A stretch of 64,000 bases of DNA from Mycobacterium neglectum (GCF_002591975.1 NZ_NVQE01000002.1:186001-250000), one strand, 5' to 3'. Positions 10,667 to 23,484 are shown, counted from the first letter of the stretch. A program made the numbers and translations. Notes: generated by a model not told the origin, from the sequence alone.

Positions 10667-11694
10667 TCACCTCCCTTCCGGCGAGCACGCGGCTCGCCGA
10701 CGTCCCCGACCGCGTCCGGCGCATCGAGGATCTGGGATTCGACACCGCCCACGTCTCAGAAACCGTCCGAGATCCGTTCTCGGTATGCGCCCTCGCACTC
10801 GAGCACAGCACTACGTTGGTGGTCCGAACCAGCATGGTCGTTGCGTTCGCCCGAAGCCCGATGGTGACCGCTTGCGCGGCATGGGAACTCGCCCGCTACT
10901 CCGGTGGCCGCTTTCAGCTCGGCATCGCCACGCAGGTGCGGGGCAACATCGTCGGACGGTTCTCGATGCCATGGACCGACCCCGCCGCGCAGCTTCGGGA
11001 CTACGTCGCATCGCTGCGCGCGATATTCGCCGCGTTCGCCGGGCAGCAGAGTCTGGACCACCGCGGCAGTCACTACACGTTCACCCGGCTGCAGCCTTAT
11101 TTCAATCCCGGGCCCATCGACGTGGCTCCCCCGCCGATCTGGACCGGCGGCGTCAACCGCCGGATGTGCACCCTGGCCGGCGCCGTCGCCGACGGCTTCG
11201 TCGCGCACCCCACCAGTTCGCACCCGGCGGTGCTGAAGGAGTACGTCTTGCCCGCGCTCGCCGACGGTGCGACGAAAGCGGGGCGCACCGACGGCGGCCC
11301 GCGGCTGGTCGTCGTACCGCGGGTGATCTCCGGTCGTGACAATGCGGCCGTCGCCGCCGCGCGCGATGAACTGCGCTCAGAACTTGCCTTCCTGTACTCG
11401 ACCCCGGCGTACCAACGCACGCTCGAGCTGTTCGGATTGACCGAGATCGGAACCCGCCTCAGCCGACATGCCCGCCGCAAGGAATGGGCCGCGCTCACCG
11501 ATGTGCTCACCGATGACGTTGTCAGCCAACTCGTTCCGCAGGGAACCTACGCTGAGCTTCCCGACGTGCTCGCGTCCCGGTACGACCGGATGTGCGACGG
11601 GATCGCACTCGACACACCCGCTGATCCGGGCGATGACGCCGAATTCGCGGCGATGGTCGATCGCATCAAATCGATCCCGGCCCGGGTCAGTTGA
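10657..11694 (+). CDS. LLM-class F420-dependent oxidoreductase
   Basis: 345 residues of the luciferase-like TIM-barrel fold. Visible features are the early VITSLP strand, [11 protein letters not shown], the [14 protein letters not shown] segment typical of the F420-binding branch (TIGR03617-like), and a [10 protein letters not shown] strand. It likely performs hydride transfer with coenzyme F420; the substrate is unknown. GTG start at 10657 lies inside the S4 gene. It converges on ileS with an 8-base overlap of the 3' ends. Confidence 0.88.
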   Translation: MDVITSLPASTRLADVPDRVRRIEDLGFDTAHVSETVRDPFSVCALALEHSTTLVVRTSMVVAFARSPMVTACAAWELARYSGGRFQLGIATQVRGNIVGRFSMPWTDPAAQLRDYVASLRAIFAAFAGQQSLDHRGSHYTFTRLQPYFNPGPIDVAPPPIWTGGVNRRMCTLAGAVADGFVAHPTSSHPAVLKEYVLPALADGATKAGRTDGGPRLVVVPRVISGRDNAAVAAARDELRSELAFLYSTPAYQRTLELFGLTEIGTRLSRHARRKEWAALTDVLTDDVVSQLVPQGTYAELPDVLASRYDRMCDGIALDTPADPGDDAEFAAMVDRIKSIPARVS

Positions 11695-14600
11695 CCTTCG
11701 CGATCGCCACCCGCACACCGTCACCGATCTCGCTGCCGCCGGCAGGTTCGCCGAACTCGAAGCTGGTCGCCAGGATTTCCCGCGCCATGAGCTCACTGTG
11801 GGTTCGCGCCCAGCCCTGCTGCTGCGCCCCTGCTACCGACATGACCACCGAGATGCGGTCGGAGACATCGAGCCCGGTGGACTTGCGCAGCTCCTGCAGT
11901 TCGCGGATGCGGTCCTTGGCCCAACCCTCGGCCTCGAGCTCTTCGGTGACCGTGCCGTCGAGCACCACCAACCCCGCGCCCTCGGGCAGTGCTGCGGTGT
12001 ACTCAGGATCTGCGGCCACCAAGCGCGAGCTGTACTCCTCGGGCTGCAGCACAGCCGGTCCAGCAGTCAACGTCCCGTCGTCATTGACGACCGCCTCGCC
12101 CGCTTTCACGGCCTTGATCGCGGCCTGAACGTCCTTGCCGAGCCGCGGTCCGGCGACCTTGGCGTTGACGGTCAATTCGAAGCGACCGTACGTGGGGACG
12201 TCGTCGGTGAGCTCGACCGTCTTGACGTTGAGTTCGTCGGCGATCAGGTCGCGGTACGGCGCTAGCCGCTGCGGGTTGTCCACCGCCACCGTCAGTTTCG
12301 GCAAGGGCAGCCGCACTCGCAGCTTCTTGGCCTTGCGCAGTGACGAGCCGGCTGATGCGACCACGCGGACCAGGTCCATGTCGGCCACCAACTGCGAATC
12401 CTTCGGCAGTAGATCGGCGGCGGGCCAGTCGGTCAGATGGACCGAGCGGTCCCCGGTCACCCCACGCCAGATCACCTCGGCGATCAACGGAAGCAGCGGC
12501 GCAGCGAGCCTGCCCGTCACCTCGAGCACTGTGTGCAGCGTGTCGATGGCGTCCGGATCTTCCTCCCAGAACCGCGAACGTGACCGTCGCACATACCAGT
12601 TCGTCAACGCGTCGGTGAACTGGCGCAATTGGTCGCAGGCCCCTGAGATGTCGCAGACGTCCAGCGATTCGGTGAGATCGTCGCGCAGGACCGCGAGCTT
12701 GGCCAGGATGTAGCGGTCCAGCACGTTCGCCGAGTCGGCCCGCCAGGTGCCCTTCTTCGGCGCGTAGAGCGACAGGAACGTATAGGCATTCCACAACGGC
12801 AGCAGGACCTGCCGGACGCCCTCGCGAATACCCTGCTCGGTGACCACCAGATTGCCGCCCCGCAGGATCGGTGATGCCATCAGGAACCAGCGCATCGCGT
12901 CGGAGCCGTCCCGGTCGAACACCTCGTTGACGTCCGGGTAGTTCCGCAGCGACTTGCTCATCTTCTGCCCGTCGTTACCCAGCACGATGCCGTGCGCCAC
13001 ACAGGTTTTGAAGGCTGGACGGTCGAACAGCGCGGTGGCCAGGACGTGCATGGTGTAGAACCATCCACGGGTCTGCCCGATGTACTCGACGATGAAGTCG
13101 CCGGGGAAATGGGTGTCAAACCACTGAGCGTTTTCGAACGGATAGTGCACCTGCCCGTAGGGCATCGAGCCCGAATCGAACCACACGTCGAAGACGTCCT
13201 CGATGCGCCGCATCGTCGAGCGGCCGCTGGGGTCATCGGGATTGGGCCGGGTCAACTCGTCGATATAGGGGCGGTGCAGGTTGTCGGGTCGCACGCCGAA
13301 GTCACGCTCGAGCTCGTCGAGGCTGCCGTACACGTCGATCCGCGGGTAGGCGGGATCGTCGGACTTCCACACCGGAATAGGGCTGCCCCAGTATCGGTTT
13401 CGCGAGATGGACCAGTCGCGTGCGCCCTGCAGCCACTTGCCGAACTGACCGTCCTTGACGTGCTCGGGATACCAGGTGATCTCCTGATTGAGCTCGACCA
13501 TGCGGTCGCGGAAGTCGGTCACCTTGATGAACCACGACGAAACGGCCCGGTAGATCAACGGGTTCCGGCATCGCCAGCAGTGCGGGTAGGAGTGATCGTA
13601 GGTCTCATGGCGCAGCAGCACCGCGCCGTTGGCCGCCGCCGACCGCGTCTGATTCTTCAGATCGCGGATGATCTGCGGGTTCGCGTCGAAGACATGCTGG
13701 CCGGCGTACTCGGGCACCGTCACGTCGAACCGGCCCTTGGTGTCGACGGGTGTCACCGCGACGATGTCGGCCGCCTGGGCCGTGGCCATATCGTCCTCGC
13801 CGTACGCCGGTGACATGTGGACGATGCCGGTGCCGTCCTCCGTGCTGACGAAGTCGGCAGGCAGTACCTGAAACGCATTGGTGGAATCCATGAAATACGG
13901 GAACGGCGGTAGGTACCGCACACCGAGCAGTTCGCGTCCGGTGTAGGTGGCCAGCACTTCGGGCTCTTCACCGAGTTCGCGGGCATAGGCCGCCAGCCGC
14001 GCCTGCGCCAGCACATAGCGCCCGCCGTCGGGCGCTTGCACGCAGACGTAGGCGATATCCGGACCCACCGCGACCGCCTGGTTCGACGGCAGCGTCCACG
14101 GCGTCGTGGTCCAGATCAGCAGATAGGCGCCGTGCAGATCACCGTCGTCGACCACCTGGAAGCCGACGGTGAGCGCCGGATCCTGTCGCATCTGATAGAC
14201 GTCGTCGTCCATCCGCAGCTCGTGGTTGGACAGCGGGGTCTCGTCGTTCCAGCAGTAGGGCAGCACCCGGTTGCCCTCATAGGCCAGGCCCTTGTCCCAC
14301 AGCTGCTTGAACGCCCAGATCACCGACTCCATGAAGCCGAGATCGAGCGTCTTGTAGTCGTTGTCGAAGTCGACCCACCGCGCCTGCCGGGTGACGTAGG
14401 CCCGCCATTCGTCGGTGTACTTGAGGACCGAAGCGCGGCACGCTTCGTTGAACTTCTCGATGCCCATTTCTTCGATCTGCGCTTTGTCGGCGATCCCGAG
14501 CTGGCGCTGAACCTCGAGTTCGGCGGGCAGGCCGTGGGTGTCCCAGCCGAACCGCCGTTCCACCTTGTAGCCGCGCATCGTGCGGTAGCGGGGCACGATG

Positions 14601-14806
14601 TCCTTGACGTAGCCGGTCAGCAGGTGGCCGTAGTGCGGCAGGCCGTTGGCGAACGGCGGACCGTCGTAGAACACGTACTCCGGCGATCCGTCCCGATGGG
14701 CGATGCTGGCGCGGAACGTGTCATCGGAATCCCAGTAGTCCAGGACATCGGATTCCAACGCCGGGAAATTGGGCGCTCCGGCGGCCGGCTTCGGATAGGC
14801 GGTCAC
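11687..14806 (-). CDS. ileS: Isoleucyl-tRNA synthetase, eukaryote-like type
   Basis: 1039 residues, about 100 longer than E. coli IleS and of the type 2 (eukaryote-like, mupirocin-tolerant) class also found in M. tuberculosis. The class I signature appears as HYGH (residues 58-61) and KMSKS near residue 615, with the CP1 editing domain between and a GWDTHGLP block. It charges tRNA-Ile and edits valine. GTG at 14806 is used because AGGAG lies four to five bases upstream and the reading frame before it belongs to the T-box leader. Expression is expected to respond to uncharged tRNA-Ile through that leader. Confidence 0.97.
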   Translation of the reverse strand: MTAYPKPAAGAPNFPALESDVLDYWDSDDTFRASIAHRDGSPEYVFYDGPPFANGLPHYGHLLTGYVKDIVPRYRTMRGYKVERRFGWDTHGLPAELEVQRQLGIADKAQIEEMGIEKFNEACRASVLKYTDEWRAYVTRQARWVDFDNDYKTLDLGFMESVIWAFKQLWDKGLAYEGNRVLPYCWNDETPLSNHELRMDDDVYQMRQDPALTVGFQVVDDGDLHGAYLLIWTTTPWTLPSNQAVAVGPDIAYVCVQAPDGGRYVLAQARLAAYARELGEEPEVLATYTGRELLGVRYLPPFPYFMDSTNAFQVLPADFVSTEDGTGIVHMSPAYGEDDMATAQAADIVAVTPVDTKGRFDVTVPEYAGQHVFDANPQIIRDLKNQTRSAAANGAVLLRHETYDHSYPHCWRCRNPLIYRAVSSWFIKVTDFRDRMVELNQEITWYPEHVKDGQFGKWLQGARDWSISRNRYWGSPIPVWKSDDPAYPRIDVYGSLDELERDFGVRPDNLHRPYIDELTRPNPDDPSGRSTMRRIEDVFDVWFDSGSMPYGQVHYPFENAQWFDTHFPGDFIVEYIGQTRGWFYTMHVLATALFDRPAFKTCVAHGIVLGNDGQKMSKSLRNYPDVNEVFDRDGSDAMRWFLMASPILRGGNLVVTEQGIREGVRQVLLPLWNAYTFLSLYAPKKGTWRADSANVLDRYILAKLAVLRDDLTESLDVCDISGACDQLRQFTDALTNWYVRRSRSRFWEEDPDAIDTLHTVLEVTGRLAAPLLPLIAEVIWRGVTGDRSVHLTDWPAADLLPKDSQLVADMDLVRVVASAGSSLRKAKKLRVRLPLPKLTVAVDNPQRLAPYRDLIADELNVKTVELTDDVPTYGRFELTVNAKVAGPRLGKDVQAAIKAVKAGEAVVNDDGTLTAGPAVLQPEEYSSRLVAADPEYTAALPEGAGLVVLDGTVTEELEAEGWAKDRIRELQELRKSTGLDVSDRISVVMSVAGAQQQGWARTHSELMAREILATSFEFGEPAGGSEIGDGVRVAIAKVN

Positions 14807-14996
14807 GTGTCTCCTGTGCCTGATCGAGGCACGGGGACGACGTCGCGCGGTGCGCGAGCGCCGCGGTACCACCCCGCTTGCGCACGTGACGTGCGCCGCT
14901 CATTTCGGGCGATGACGGGCCCACCCGTTCGGGTCTACTGAGCTAGATCAGCTGTTCTTCCGAAGGCTCCCCGGTGATGGCCGGATCAACGCCCTT
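14807..14996 (-). ncRNA. T-box leader (translational, tRNA-Ile) upstream of ileS
   Basis: Read on the minus strand this leader has the features of the actinobacterial ileS T-box: a short stem I with the specifier AUC (14976-14978) in a CCATCACCGGGGAGCC context, a stem II region with AGTAGA followed by a CCCG...CGGGT pairing, and the T-box itself, GGGTGGTACCGCGG (14861-14875 core), whose UGGU pairs with the ACCA end of uncharged tRNA-Ile. After it, GTGCC...GGCAC can form a hairpin just before AGGAG, so the ribosome binding site can be sequestered. No U-run terminator is present, which supports control of translation rather than transcription. Confidence 0.93.
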
Positions 14997-15003
14997 ACCG
15001 TCG

Positions 15004-15009
15004 ATTCTA
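15004..15009 (-). promoter_or_regulatory. Likely -10 of the ileS leader
   Basis: TAGAAT on the minus strand, about eight bases before the expected 5' end of the T-box leader, fits the mycobacterial SigA -10 TANNNT. No good -35 is seen at the normal distance. It lies just after the stop codon of the upstream gene. Confidence 0.55.
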
Positions 15010-15020
15010 ACGACGGGCTC

Positions 15021-15674
15021 TTACACAGCAGGCAGTGCGTCCGTGGTCATCTCGTAGAGGGCGCGCGGGAACTGCTCGGCGAGCTCTTCGACGGTGTACG
15101 GCTCGAAATGGCTCGTGTCGTACCACCAGTCGATGTGTACCAGATCCGCAGTGCGGTAGACCCTCATCTCCAGGGCATGTCCCAGCCCGGGTGGCGTCTC
15201 CTGAACCGGCACGGGCACCGAGTCGTCGGGCACCTCGCCCAGGTAGTTGAAATACGCCTCCGACATCCCGTCGGCGGCGCTCTCAGTCGCCGAGGCCAGG
15301 GCGTGGTGAACGCCGCGGAGTACGTCGGTGGCATCGGACTGCTGCGTTGTCGCGCACACGAGCGGGACGGCGTCGAGCAGGCTGCCACGTTCGCTGGCCA
15401 CATCGACGAGGACAGTGCCGTCGCCGAGCGTCTTCGCGATCGTCCGAGCCAAGGCGGCGAGGAGGATCTCGTCGGCAGGCACGCCGAGGTACTCGGTGGC
15501 TCCATCGAGCTCCGCCGTGAGTTCTTCGGTGTCCGGTGTCGACAAGCGCACCATGCCCGCGGGACGGGCGGCGTCCGGGGCGTCGTAATCCACGATGTGG
15601 ATCGTTGCTAGTGCAAATTCAGTAACGGCGTTAAACGCCTCTTTAGCCGTCATAGGCAACTGCGAAGCAACCAT
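15021..15674 (-). CDS. Free-standing condensation-domain-like protein
   Basis: 217 residues. The C-terminal 100 residues look like the second half of a nonribosomal peptide condensation domain: VDVASERGS, YFNYLGEV (equivalent of the FNYLG latch/floor motif), then an ALEM...HIDWWYD strand and a PYTVEELAEQFP helix. The N-terminal half lacks an HHxxxDG active-site motif, and length is about half of a full C domain, so catalysis of amide formation is unlikely; it may be a binding or acyltransferase remnant (PapA-like). It starts at ATG 15674 seven bases after a good -10 and diverges from the HTH gene. Family placement is an inference from a few motifs. Confidence 0.7.
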   Translation of the reverse strand: MVASQLPMTAKEAFNAVTEFALATIHIVDYDAPDAARPAGMVRLSTPDTEELTAELDGATEYLGVPADEILLAALARTIAKTLGDGTVLVDVASERGSLLDAVPLVCATTQQSDATDVLRGVHHALASATESAADGMSEAYFNYLGEVPDDSVPVPVQETPPGLGHALEMRVYRTADLVHIDWWYDTSHFEPYTVEELAEQFPRALYEMTTDALPAV

Positions 15675-15681
15675 GGTCCCA

Positions 15682-15687
15682 ACGATA
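15682..15687 (-). promoter_or_regulatory. -10 of the condensation-like gene, probable leaderless transcript
   Basis: TATCGT on the minus strand ends eight bases before the A of ATG 15674, so transcription would begin at or next to the start codon. The same hexamer at the same distance precedes the divergent gene. Confidence 0.5.
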
Positions 15688-15696
15688 GCTCAGATG

Positions 15697-15710
15697 TCCC
15701 AAATATGGGA
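15697..15710. promoter_or_regulatory. Inverted repeat, candidate operator
   Basis: TCCCA-AATA-TGGGA is a perfect inverted repeat placed just upstream of the minus-strand -10 at 15682-15687, where a regulator would block or contact RNA polymerase. The adjacent HTH protein is the obvious candidate to bind it. This is positional inference. Confidence 0.4.
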
Positions 15711-15798
15711 TAGGCCTCCCGAAACTGTGACGCCTGTGTCAATTAGGGCAAAGGTTTCCGGTTTGCGGTTCGCACTGCCTATTTTATGAACATTGCAT

Positions 15799-15804
15799 TA
15801 TCGT
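15799..15804 (+). promoter_or_regulatory. -10 of the HTH gene, probable leaderless transcript
   Basis: TATCGT on the plus strand is followed by seven bases and then the GTG start at 15812, mirroring the arrangement on the other strand. AGGA inside the spacer could alternatively act as a weak ribosome binding site. Confidence 0.45.
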
Positions 15805-15811
15805 AGGACGG

Positions 15812-16195
15812 GTGCCACGTACCGACGAGAACGGCAGACAGCTAAAAGCCCTGCTAGATTACCTACTTGACGGCGACGTTGACGCCAAGGACATTTACGA
15901 CGCGCTCGGTACATCGAGCAGCACGTATTACCGGCGGATCAAGGAAGCCGACTACCCGGACGCCGAAGAATTGCGGCGAGTATCCGACAGATTCGGTGTC
16001 AGCTACCCCGACCTGCAGATCCGGTTTGGCCTGATGAGCGAACAAGAGGTGTGGAGCTACATCGAGTCTTCGCCGTTCCGCGGAGTCGACCTCCGCGAGG
16101 CCGCCGACACCCGAATGGCCACTCGAACTATTCATCGAACCCGCGCGCCAAAACTCTCCGAGCTGAAACCGCGCAGTGACGCGCCACCGCTGTAG
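15812..16195 (+). CDS. Helix-turn-helix regulator, XRE-like N-terminus
   Basis: 127 residues from GTG 15812. The first 70 residues form a helix-turn-helix of the type LLDYLLDGDVDAKDIYDALG...SSTYYRRIKE with a following FGVSYPDLQIRFGL helix, resembling EspR/XRE-type DNA-binding domains. The last 45 residues are basic and rich in Arg, Thr and Pro. It sits between a divergent condensation-like gene and a membrane protein gene 43 bases downstream that is co-oriented, so it probably controls both. No ligand-binding domain is present. Confidence 0.75.
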   Translation: MPRTDENGRQLKALLDYLLDGDVDAKDIYDALGTSSSTYYRRIKEADYPDAEELRRVSDRFGVSYPDLQIRFGLMSEQEVWSYIESSPFRGVDLREAADTRMATRTIHRTRAPKLSELKPRSDAPPL

Positions 16196-16238
16196 CCTTA
16201 TACTTTGCTGAGTTCACCGCGGCTCGAAGGCGACACAT

Positions 16239-16976
16239 ATGGCTCTGACAACTCTGATCGCGATCACACTTTGCTGTATCGCGTGGAGTTTGTGGATTCG
16301 CCGAGTCACATGGTCGTCCCGTTGGGAGTTCGCCGCAACCCTGAACATCGCCCTGCAGGGTGGTGCGGTGCTCATGATGTCGCCGTGGGCCTCCGAGACG
16401 CTGGGCGTCTTCCTCCACGACCTGACAGGTAAGTGGAATCTGGAGGACTACATCGGCCACGATCTCTACATCGTCGCCGCGTCCGCCGTCGTCTATAACG
16501 CGCTCGGCCGGTTGCAACAGGATCACGAGCTGCAGCGGTCGTTCAAGCAGTACGTCGAGTACCCCGCGACGCTGTGCATACCGCTGCTGCTGGTCGCGTT
16601 CACACTCGGCAACGGCGCGAAGATCTACCAGGCCGACTTCTTCCAGGTACCGACCGACTTCTGGCTGAACATCTACTGGCTGCTGCTGTGCGGCACGCTC
16701 ATCTATCTGCTGGTGTACGGATGTCGGGCGCTGCTGGTCCTGCGTAAGGATCCGCGCTCGCGCACCGTGGCCAACATCTACCTCGTATCGTCGGCCGCGG
16801 GTATCGCCGCCTGCATCGTACGGCTGGCCACCGCCTTCATCCCGCAGCTGCAGGCGCTTGACGCCGGCACCACACTCACGTGGGTGTTCGCCTGCATGTG
16901 CGGCGCCGGCTTCGCCATCACGTCGGCGGAATCCTGGCGCAAGAAGACGAAATGGTTCTCGACGGCCGACCGCTGA
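16239..16976 (+). CDS. Polytopic membrane protein, unknown function
   Basis: 245 residues with about seven membrane helices (around 3-20, 35-50, 65-90, 107-122, 143-165, 180-200, 211-230). A conserved-looking GHDLYIVAAS segment lies in the third helix and a basic RKKTKW tail ends the protein, probably cytosolic. It resembles the N-terminal membrane part of the actinobacterial MAB_1171c-like putative transporters but lacks their long cytosolic region; this similarity is uncertain. It likely forms an operon with the preceding HTH gene. Confidence 0.7.
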   Translation: MALTTLIAITLCCIAWSLWIRRVTWSSRWEFAATLNIALQGGAVLMMSPWASETLGVFLHDLTGKWNLEDYIGHDLYIVAASAVVYNALGRLQQDHELQRSFKQYVEYPATLCIPLLLVAFTLGNGAKIYQADFFQVPTDFWLNIYWLLLCGTLIYLLVYGCRALLVLRKDPRSRTVANIYLVSSAAGIAACIVRLATAFIPQLQALDAGTTLTWVFACMCGAGFAITSAESWRKKTKWFSTADR

Positions 16977-16994
16977 GGCTCCGTTGAGCTCGCT

Positions 16995-18263
16995 CTAGCC
17001 GACGGCGGATCGGGTGACCTTGAATTGCGCGCCGAGCGCGGGCACCGTGTCGTATCCGCGTTTGCGGGCGCGCGCGGCGTCGCGACGAATCAACGTCTGC
17101 AGACCGGCGAATGTCGCCTGATCGAGCACCATCCGCGTCAGCAGCCGGTTGTGCACGAACCCGAACGCCATCCCCGACTCCGGATCGGCCCAACCCACCG
17201 AGCCGGCCAGGCCGGCGTGCCCGAAGCCGGGCATCACCCCCGGGATCGGCACGGAGTGGTATCCGAGGTGGAAGGACAGCGGCACCCAGATGTTGCGGTC
17301 CGGCGCATAGCTCGGTTCGCCGGTCAGGCCCGCTGTCCTCTCCCGCGACAGCAGCTGCGTGCCGTCTACACGCCCGCCGTTGGCGATCGCGCCGTACATC
17401 TTCGCCAGTGCGCGCGCGGTGGTCACACCGTTGGCCGCCGGGATCTCGGCGTCCAGGAACGGCGTGTCGCCCTGTATGACGGCCTTCATGCCCGGGAAGT
17501 ACATCGACCCGAAGATGCCCGAAACGCCCATGGCCGCCACCCGGGGCGCGACGAAGTTGAATATCGGGTTGGCCAAAGTGCCCTGGGGTGCCAGGATCTG
17601 CGCGGCGCGCGTCGCTGCACCGACCGGCGGCCGACCCAGGTGCAGTCCGTCGATGTTGAGCGGCTCCGCGAGTTCCTCACGGATCAGGTCCCGCATGCCC
17701 TTACCGGTGACGGCGCGGCCCAACCCCGACATCAGCCAGCCGTAGGTCAGCGCGTGATAGGCCTGATGCCCATACAGCAGGCGGTTGACCGGTGCCGCGG
17801 CGATCCGCTGCTCCATGGCGAGGTGGTCGAGCAGATCGGCCTTGCTGACCCCGTTGAGGTGCGATAGCCCCGCACGGTGCTGCATGACTTCGCGCACCGT
17901 GATGTCAGCCTTGCCGTTGGCGCCGAACTCGGGCCAGTACTGGCTGACCGGGGTGTCGTAATCGAGAAGCCCGCGGTCGGCGAGCCGATGGATCACCGTC
18001 GACGCCAGACCCTTGGTGACCGAGAAGACCATTGCGCCGGTATCGGCCGTCCAGTACTCGGTGCCGCGGCGGTCGGAGTAGCCCGTCCAGACGTCGACGA
18101 CGGGCTCACCGTGCAGATAGACGCAGAGCGCGCCGCCGCCGAACCGAGGTCCGGGAAAGAGTTTCGAGAATGCCCGCACGGTGCAGGCAAAGTTCGAGTC
18201 CGATGCGCCCTGTATCCCTCGTGGGAGCGCTGCGCTGCGCTCCTCGGATTTGACACCCGTCAC
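16995..18263 (-). CDS. lipL: Serine hydrolase, class C beta-lactamase fold (LipL-like esterase)
   Basis: 422 residues. The SxxK motif is SVTK (Ser81, Lys84), and the Tyr-containing second motif lies in LLYGHQAYHALTYGW. A Gly-rich HAGLAGSVGW block near residue 360 corresponds to the third motif. M. tuberculosis LipL (Rv1497) of this family hydrolyses short-chain esters and has weak beta-lactamase activity. No signal peptide is visible. The GTG at 18263 is the longest start; TAAATT at 18273-18278 could be a -10 giving an almost leaderless mRNA. Confidence 0.85.
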   Translation of the reverse strand: MTGVKSEERSAALPRGIQGASDSNFACTVRAFSKLFPGPRFGGGALCVYLHGEPVVDVWTGYSDRRGTEYWTADTGAMVFSVTKGLASTVIHRLADRGLLDYDTPVSQYWPEFGANGKADITVREVMQHRAGLSHLNGVSKADLLDHLAMEQRIAAAPVNRLLYGHQAYHALTYGWLMSGLGRAVTGKGMRDLIREELAEPLNIDGLHLGRPPVGAATRAAQILAPQGTLANPIFNFVAPRVAAMGVSGIFGSMYFPGMKAVIQGDTPFLDAEIPAANGVTTARALAKMYGAIANGGRVDGTQLLSRERTAGLTGEPSYAPDRNIWVPLSFHLGYHSVPIPGVMPGFGHAGLAGSVGWADPESGMAFGFVHNRLLTRMVLDQATFAGLQTLIRRDAARARKRGYDTVPALGAQFKVTRSAVG

Positions 18264-18322
18264 AATGAATTAAATTTACCTGGAGCCCCGGCAAATAAAC
18301 GAGGTGTTACCAAAAAGTTAGG

Positions 18323-19283
18323 TTATCGCACGTCAGAGGCGTTCAAGATCTCTTGCGCAGCAAGCGCTGGGGTGAGTTCGCCGTCGCGCACCTGGCGCTC
18401 CACTTCGGCCCGGATCTTCTTAACCGACGGGTGCGACAGCACACGATCGAGCACCGTGTCGCGGACCATGGACCAGGTCCAGTCGACCTGCTGTGTACGC
18501 CGTCGGGCCTCGAATTCGCCGGCTTCGGTGAGCACCTCGCGATGCTTGAGAATCGTCTCCCATAGCTCGACGAGACCGTCGCCGCTCAACGCGCTCATAG
18601 TGAGAACCGGTGGGCGCCAAAGTGTTTCACGCGGATAGATCAGCCGGATCGCGCCGGTGAGTTCACGCGCGGCGGCCTTGGCCTCCACCGCGTGCTTACC
18701 GTCGGCCTTGTTCACCACCACGATGTCGGCGAGCTCCAGCACGCCTTTCTTGATGCCCTGCAGTTGATCGCCGGTGCGGGCCAAGGTCAGGAACACAAAG
18801 GTGTCGACCATGTTGGCGACCGCCACCTCGGACTGTCCGACGCCCACCGTCTCGACCAGAATGACGTCGAAACCGGCCGCCTCCAGCAACACGATCGTCT
18901 CGCGGGTGGCCCTCGCCACCCCGCCCAGGTTGCCCGAGGTCGGCGACGGCCGGATGTACGCGTCGGCGTGCACCGCCAGTTTCGCCATGCGGGTCTTGTC
19001 GCCGAGGATCGAACCGCCGGTGCGAGTCGAGGACGGGTCGACTGCCAGCACCGCGACGCGGTGCCCCTGCTCGATCAGGTACATGCCGAGCGCCTCGATG
19101 GTGGTCGACTTGCCGACGCCGGGGACCCCGGTGATTCCGACGTGCATGGCCTTACCGGCATCCGGCATCAGTTCGAGCAGCAATTGTTGCGCCTGTTCGC
19201 GGTGATCGGTGCGAGTTGACTCGACGAGCGTGATCGCCTTGGGCAGCGCCGCTCGGTCACCGCTGCGAACGGCGTCCGCTAGT

Positions 19284-19303
<20 letters not shown>
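18323..19303 (-). CDS. meaB: Methylmalonyl-CoA mutase-associated GTPase MeaB
   Basis: 326 residues of the SIMIBI-class G3E GTPases. Walker A is GVPGVGKST (59-67), followed by [14 protein letters not shown] (switch region), ETVGVGQSE and the NKAD specificity motif. It gates delivery of adenosylcobalamin to methylmalonyl-CoA mutase and protects the enzyme from inactivation. ATG at 19303 lies 20 bases inside mutB, so the two are translationally coupled; in M. tuberculosis the mazEF4 pair separates them. Confidence 0.97.
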
Positions 19304-21559
<2,256 letters not shown>

Positions 21560-21563
<4 letters not shown>

Positions 21564-23440
21564 GCCCCCAAACGTGTGAGCAGGGCCGCCAATGCGGCGA
21601 TCGCGTCGATCTTGGCGGTCAGGTATTCGTCCGGCTTGTTGGCGGGGTCTGATGTCGCCGCCGGGGCGGCTCCGGTGTCAGCGACCGACCTCTCCGGACC
21701 GGCCAGATATACGTGCGAAACTCCCGCCGCCCTCGCTGCTTCGACGGCGCCGGACGCCTCGTCCGCATATCGGGCGTCGGTGCCGCAGATCACTGCGGCA
21801 ACGGCACCACCGGCATCCGAAACCGCCTGCGCGATTCCCGCGGCGTCCAAGGGGCCCGGATTGACGGCCTCCACACCGCCCGATGCCAGCAGGTTGGCCG
21901 CGAACGTCGTGCGGATGTTGTGTTCGGAGAGCGGGCCGAGCGGCAGGAGCAGTGCGGTGGGCCGCGAACCGTGCTCGGCGAGATATGCATCGGAGCGGTT
22001 CCGCAGCGCTTCGAAATCGGCCGCGTAGCGCTGCACACCGAGATTCGGTTCGGACTGGGGCAGCGGCATTTCTGAGAGGTTCGGATACTCGTTGACACCG
22101 GTGATGGCCGTCCGCCGGTGAGCGATATCGTCCCTGCGCTTCGCGTTTACCTCCGCGATCTGCGCGGCCAGATAGTCGCCGGCAGCGGCGAAACCACCAC
22201 GGGATTCGATGTCGCGGAAATTTTTCCACGCCGTCTCGGCAAGCGCCCGCGTGAGATCTTCGATGAACCACGAGCCGCCGCCCGGGTCGAGCACACGTCC
22301 GATGTGCGACTCCTCCAACAGCAACAGTTGGGTGTTGCGCGCCATCCGCCGCGCGAAACTGGGTGCGGTGCCCGGCCATCCGCCGGGGATCGCACTGTCG
22401 AAGGTGTGTACCTGGACGGTGTCTGCTCCCCCGACGCCTGCCGCGAAGGCGGCGACCGTTGTGCGGAGCATGTTCACCCACGGATCGCGCTGAGCCATCA
22501 TCGGTTTGGATGTCACCGCGTGCACGGTCGCCGCGCCTGCGTCGGCCGCATCAACCACCTCGGCCACCCGGGCCCATAGCTGTCGCGCCGCGCGCAGCTT
22601 GGCGATGGTCATGAACTGATCGTCATCCGCCGCGAATCGGAAGCTGATCTGGCGCAACGCTTCCGATGCCGAGATGCCACTTTCGACCAGCACGCGCAGA
22701 TAGCTCACGCCCGCGGCGACAGCGCCGGCCAGCTCCCATGACGCGTTGGCGCCGAGATCGTGGAATGCCGGACCGTCGATCGTTATGGCCCGTACGCCGC
22801 CCTCGTAGCTGACCGTCTTGGCGACGGTGGCCACCACCTCGTCGATCGACGGCGCAGCTCGGCCGCTCAGTGTCGCGGTGAGAGGGTCGGCACCCAGATC
22901 GACCGAAACCCGCGCTCGCCGTTCGTCGTCCAGGTCGATCACCAGCGCCAGCACCGCGTCGGCGGCGGCGGCGAAGTCAATGCCCGCGTCGAGCACCACC
23001 GGAACCAGCTCGAGGAACACGCCCTCGAGAAGCCGGTCGAGTTCGTCGGCACTCACACCGTCGTCCCCGACCTGCAGGATCAATGCGCTGGTGCCCTCGG
23101 TGAGCGCAGCCAGCACGGCACCGTTTCCGTCGACCACCGAGACCTGTCCGGGCGCCGGAAACGACTCGGCGACCTTCCAGCCGGACTTGACGTCGCGCAG
23201 CCCGTCGGAACCACGGATGTATGGCCAGCGACCAGGCAGCGGCGCCTCGGGCTGGGAGTCCAGAATCGTGTAGAGCGGCCGGATCGGAAAGCCTTCGTAC
23301 GTCGGCGAGTCGAGGAGTTGCTCGGGCGCCTCGCCGAGGTCGGCGGGATCCTTGCGGCTGCTCTTGGCGAGCACCCCGGCAACGGCGGCGCGCCACTGCT
23401 CGCGATCCGACTCCGATCCCACGGACGTATCTACCGACAC
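21560..23440 (-). CDS. mutA: Methylmalonyl-CoA mutase small subunit
   Basis: 626 residues, homologous to MutB but lacking the DxHxxG cobalamin ligand: the equivalent position reads GTDARY, as normal for the non-catalytic subunit. Conserved [15 protein letters not shown] and [13 protein letters not shown] segments are present. GTG at 23440 has AGGAG six bases upstream and gives the MSVD-type N-terminus of M. tuberculosis MutA; ATG at 23446 directly abuts that ribosome binding site and is less likely. First gene of the mutA-mutB-meaB operon. Confidence 0.95.
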
Positions 23441-23473
23441 CGGCATCTCCTGTTGTCGCAGCGTGTGACCTCT

Positions 23474-23484
23474 GTGTCTAACAC
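23474..23484. promoter_or_regulatory. Short palindrome between mutA and the TVP38 gene
   Basis: GTGT-CTA-ACAC lies about 35 bases upstream of the mutA start and overlaps a possible minus-strand -10. It is a candidate operator, but short palindromes arise by chance. Confidence 0.25.
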
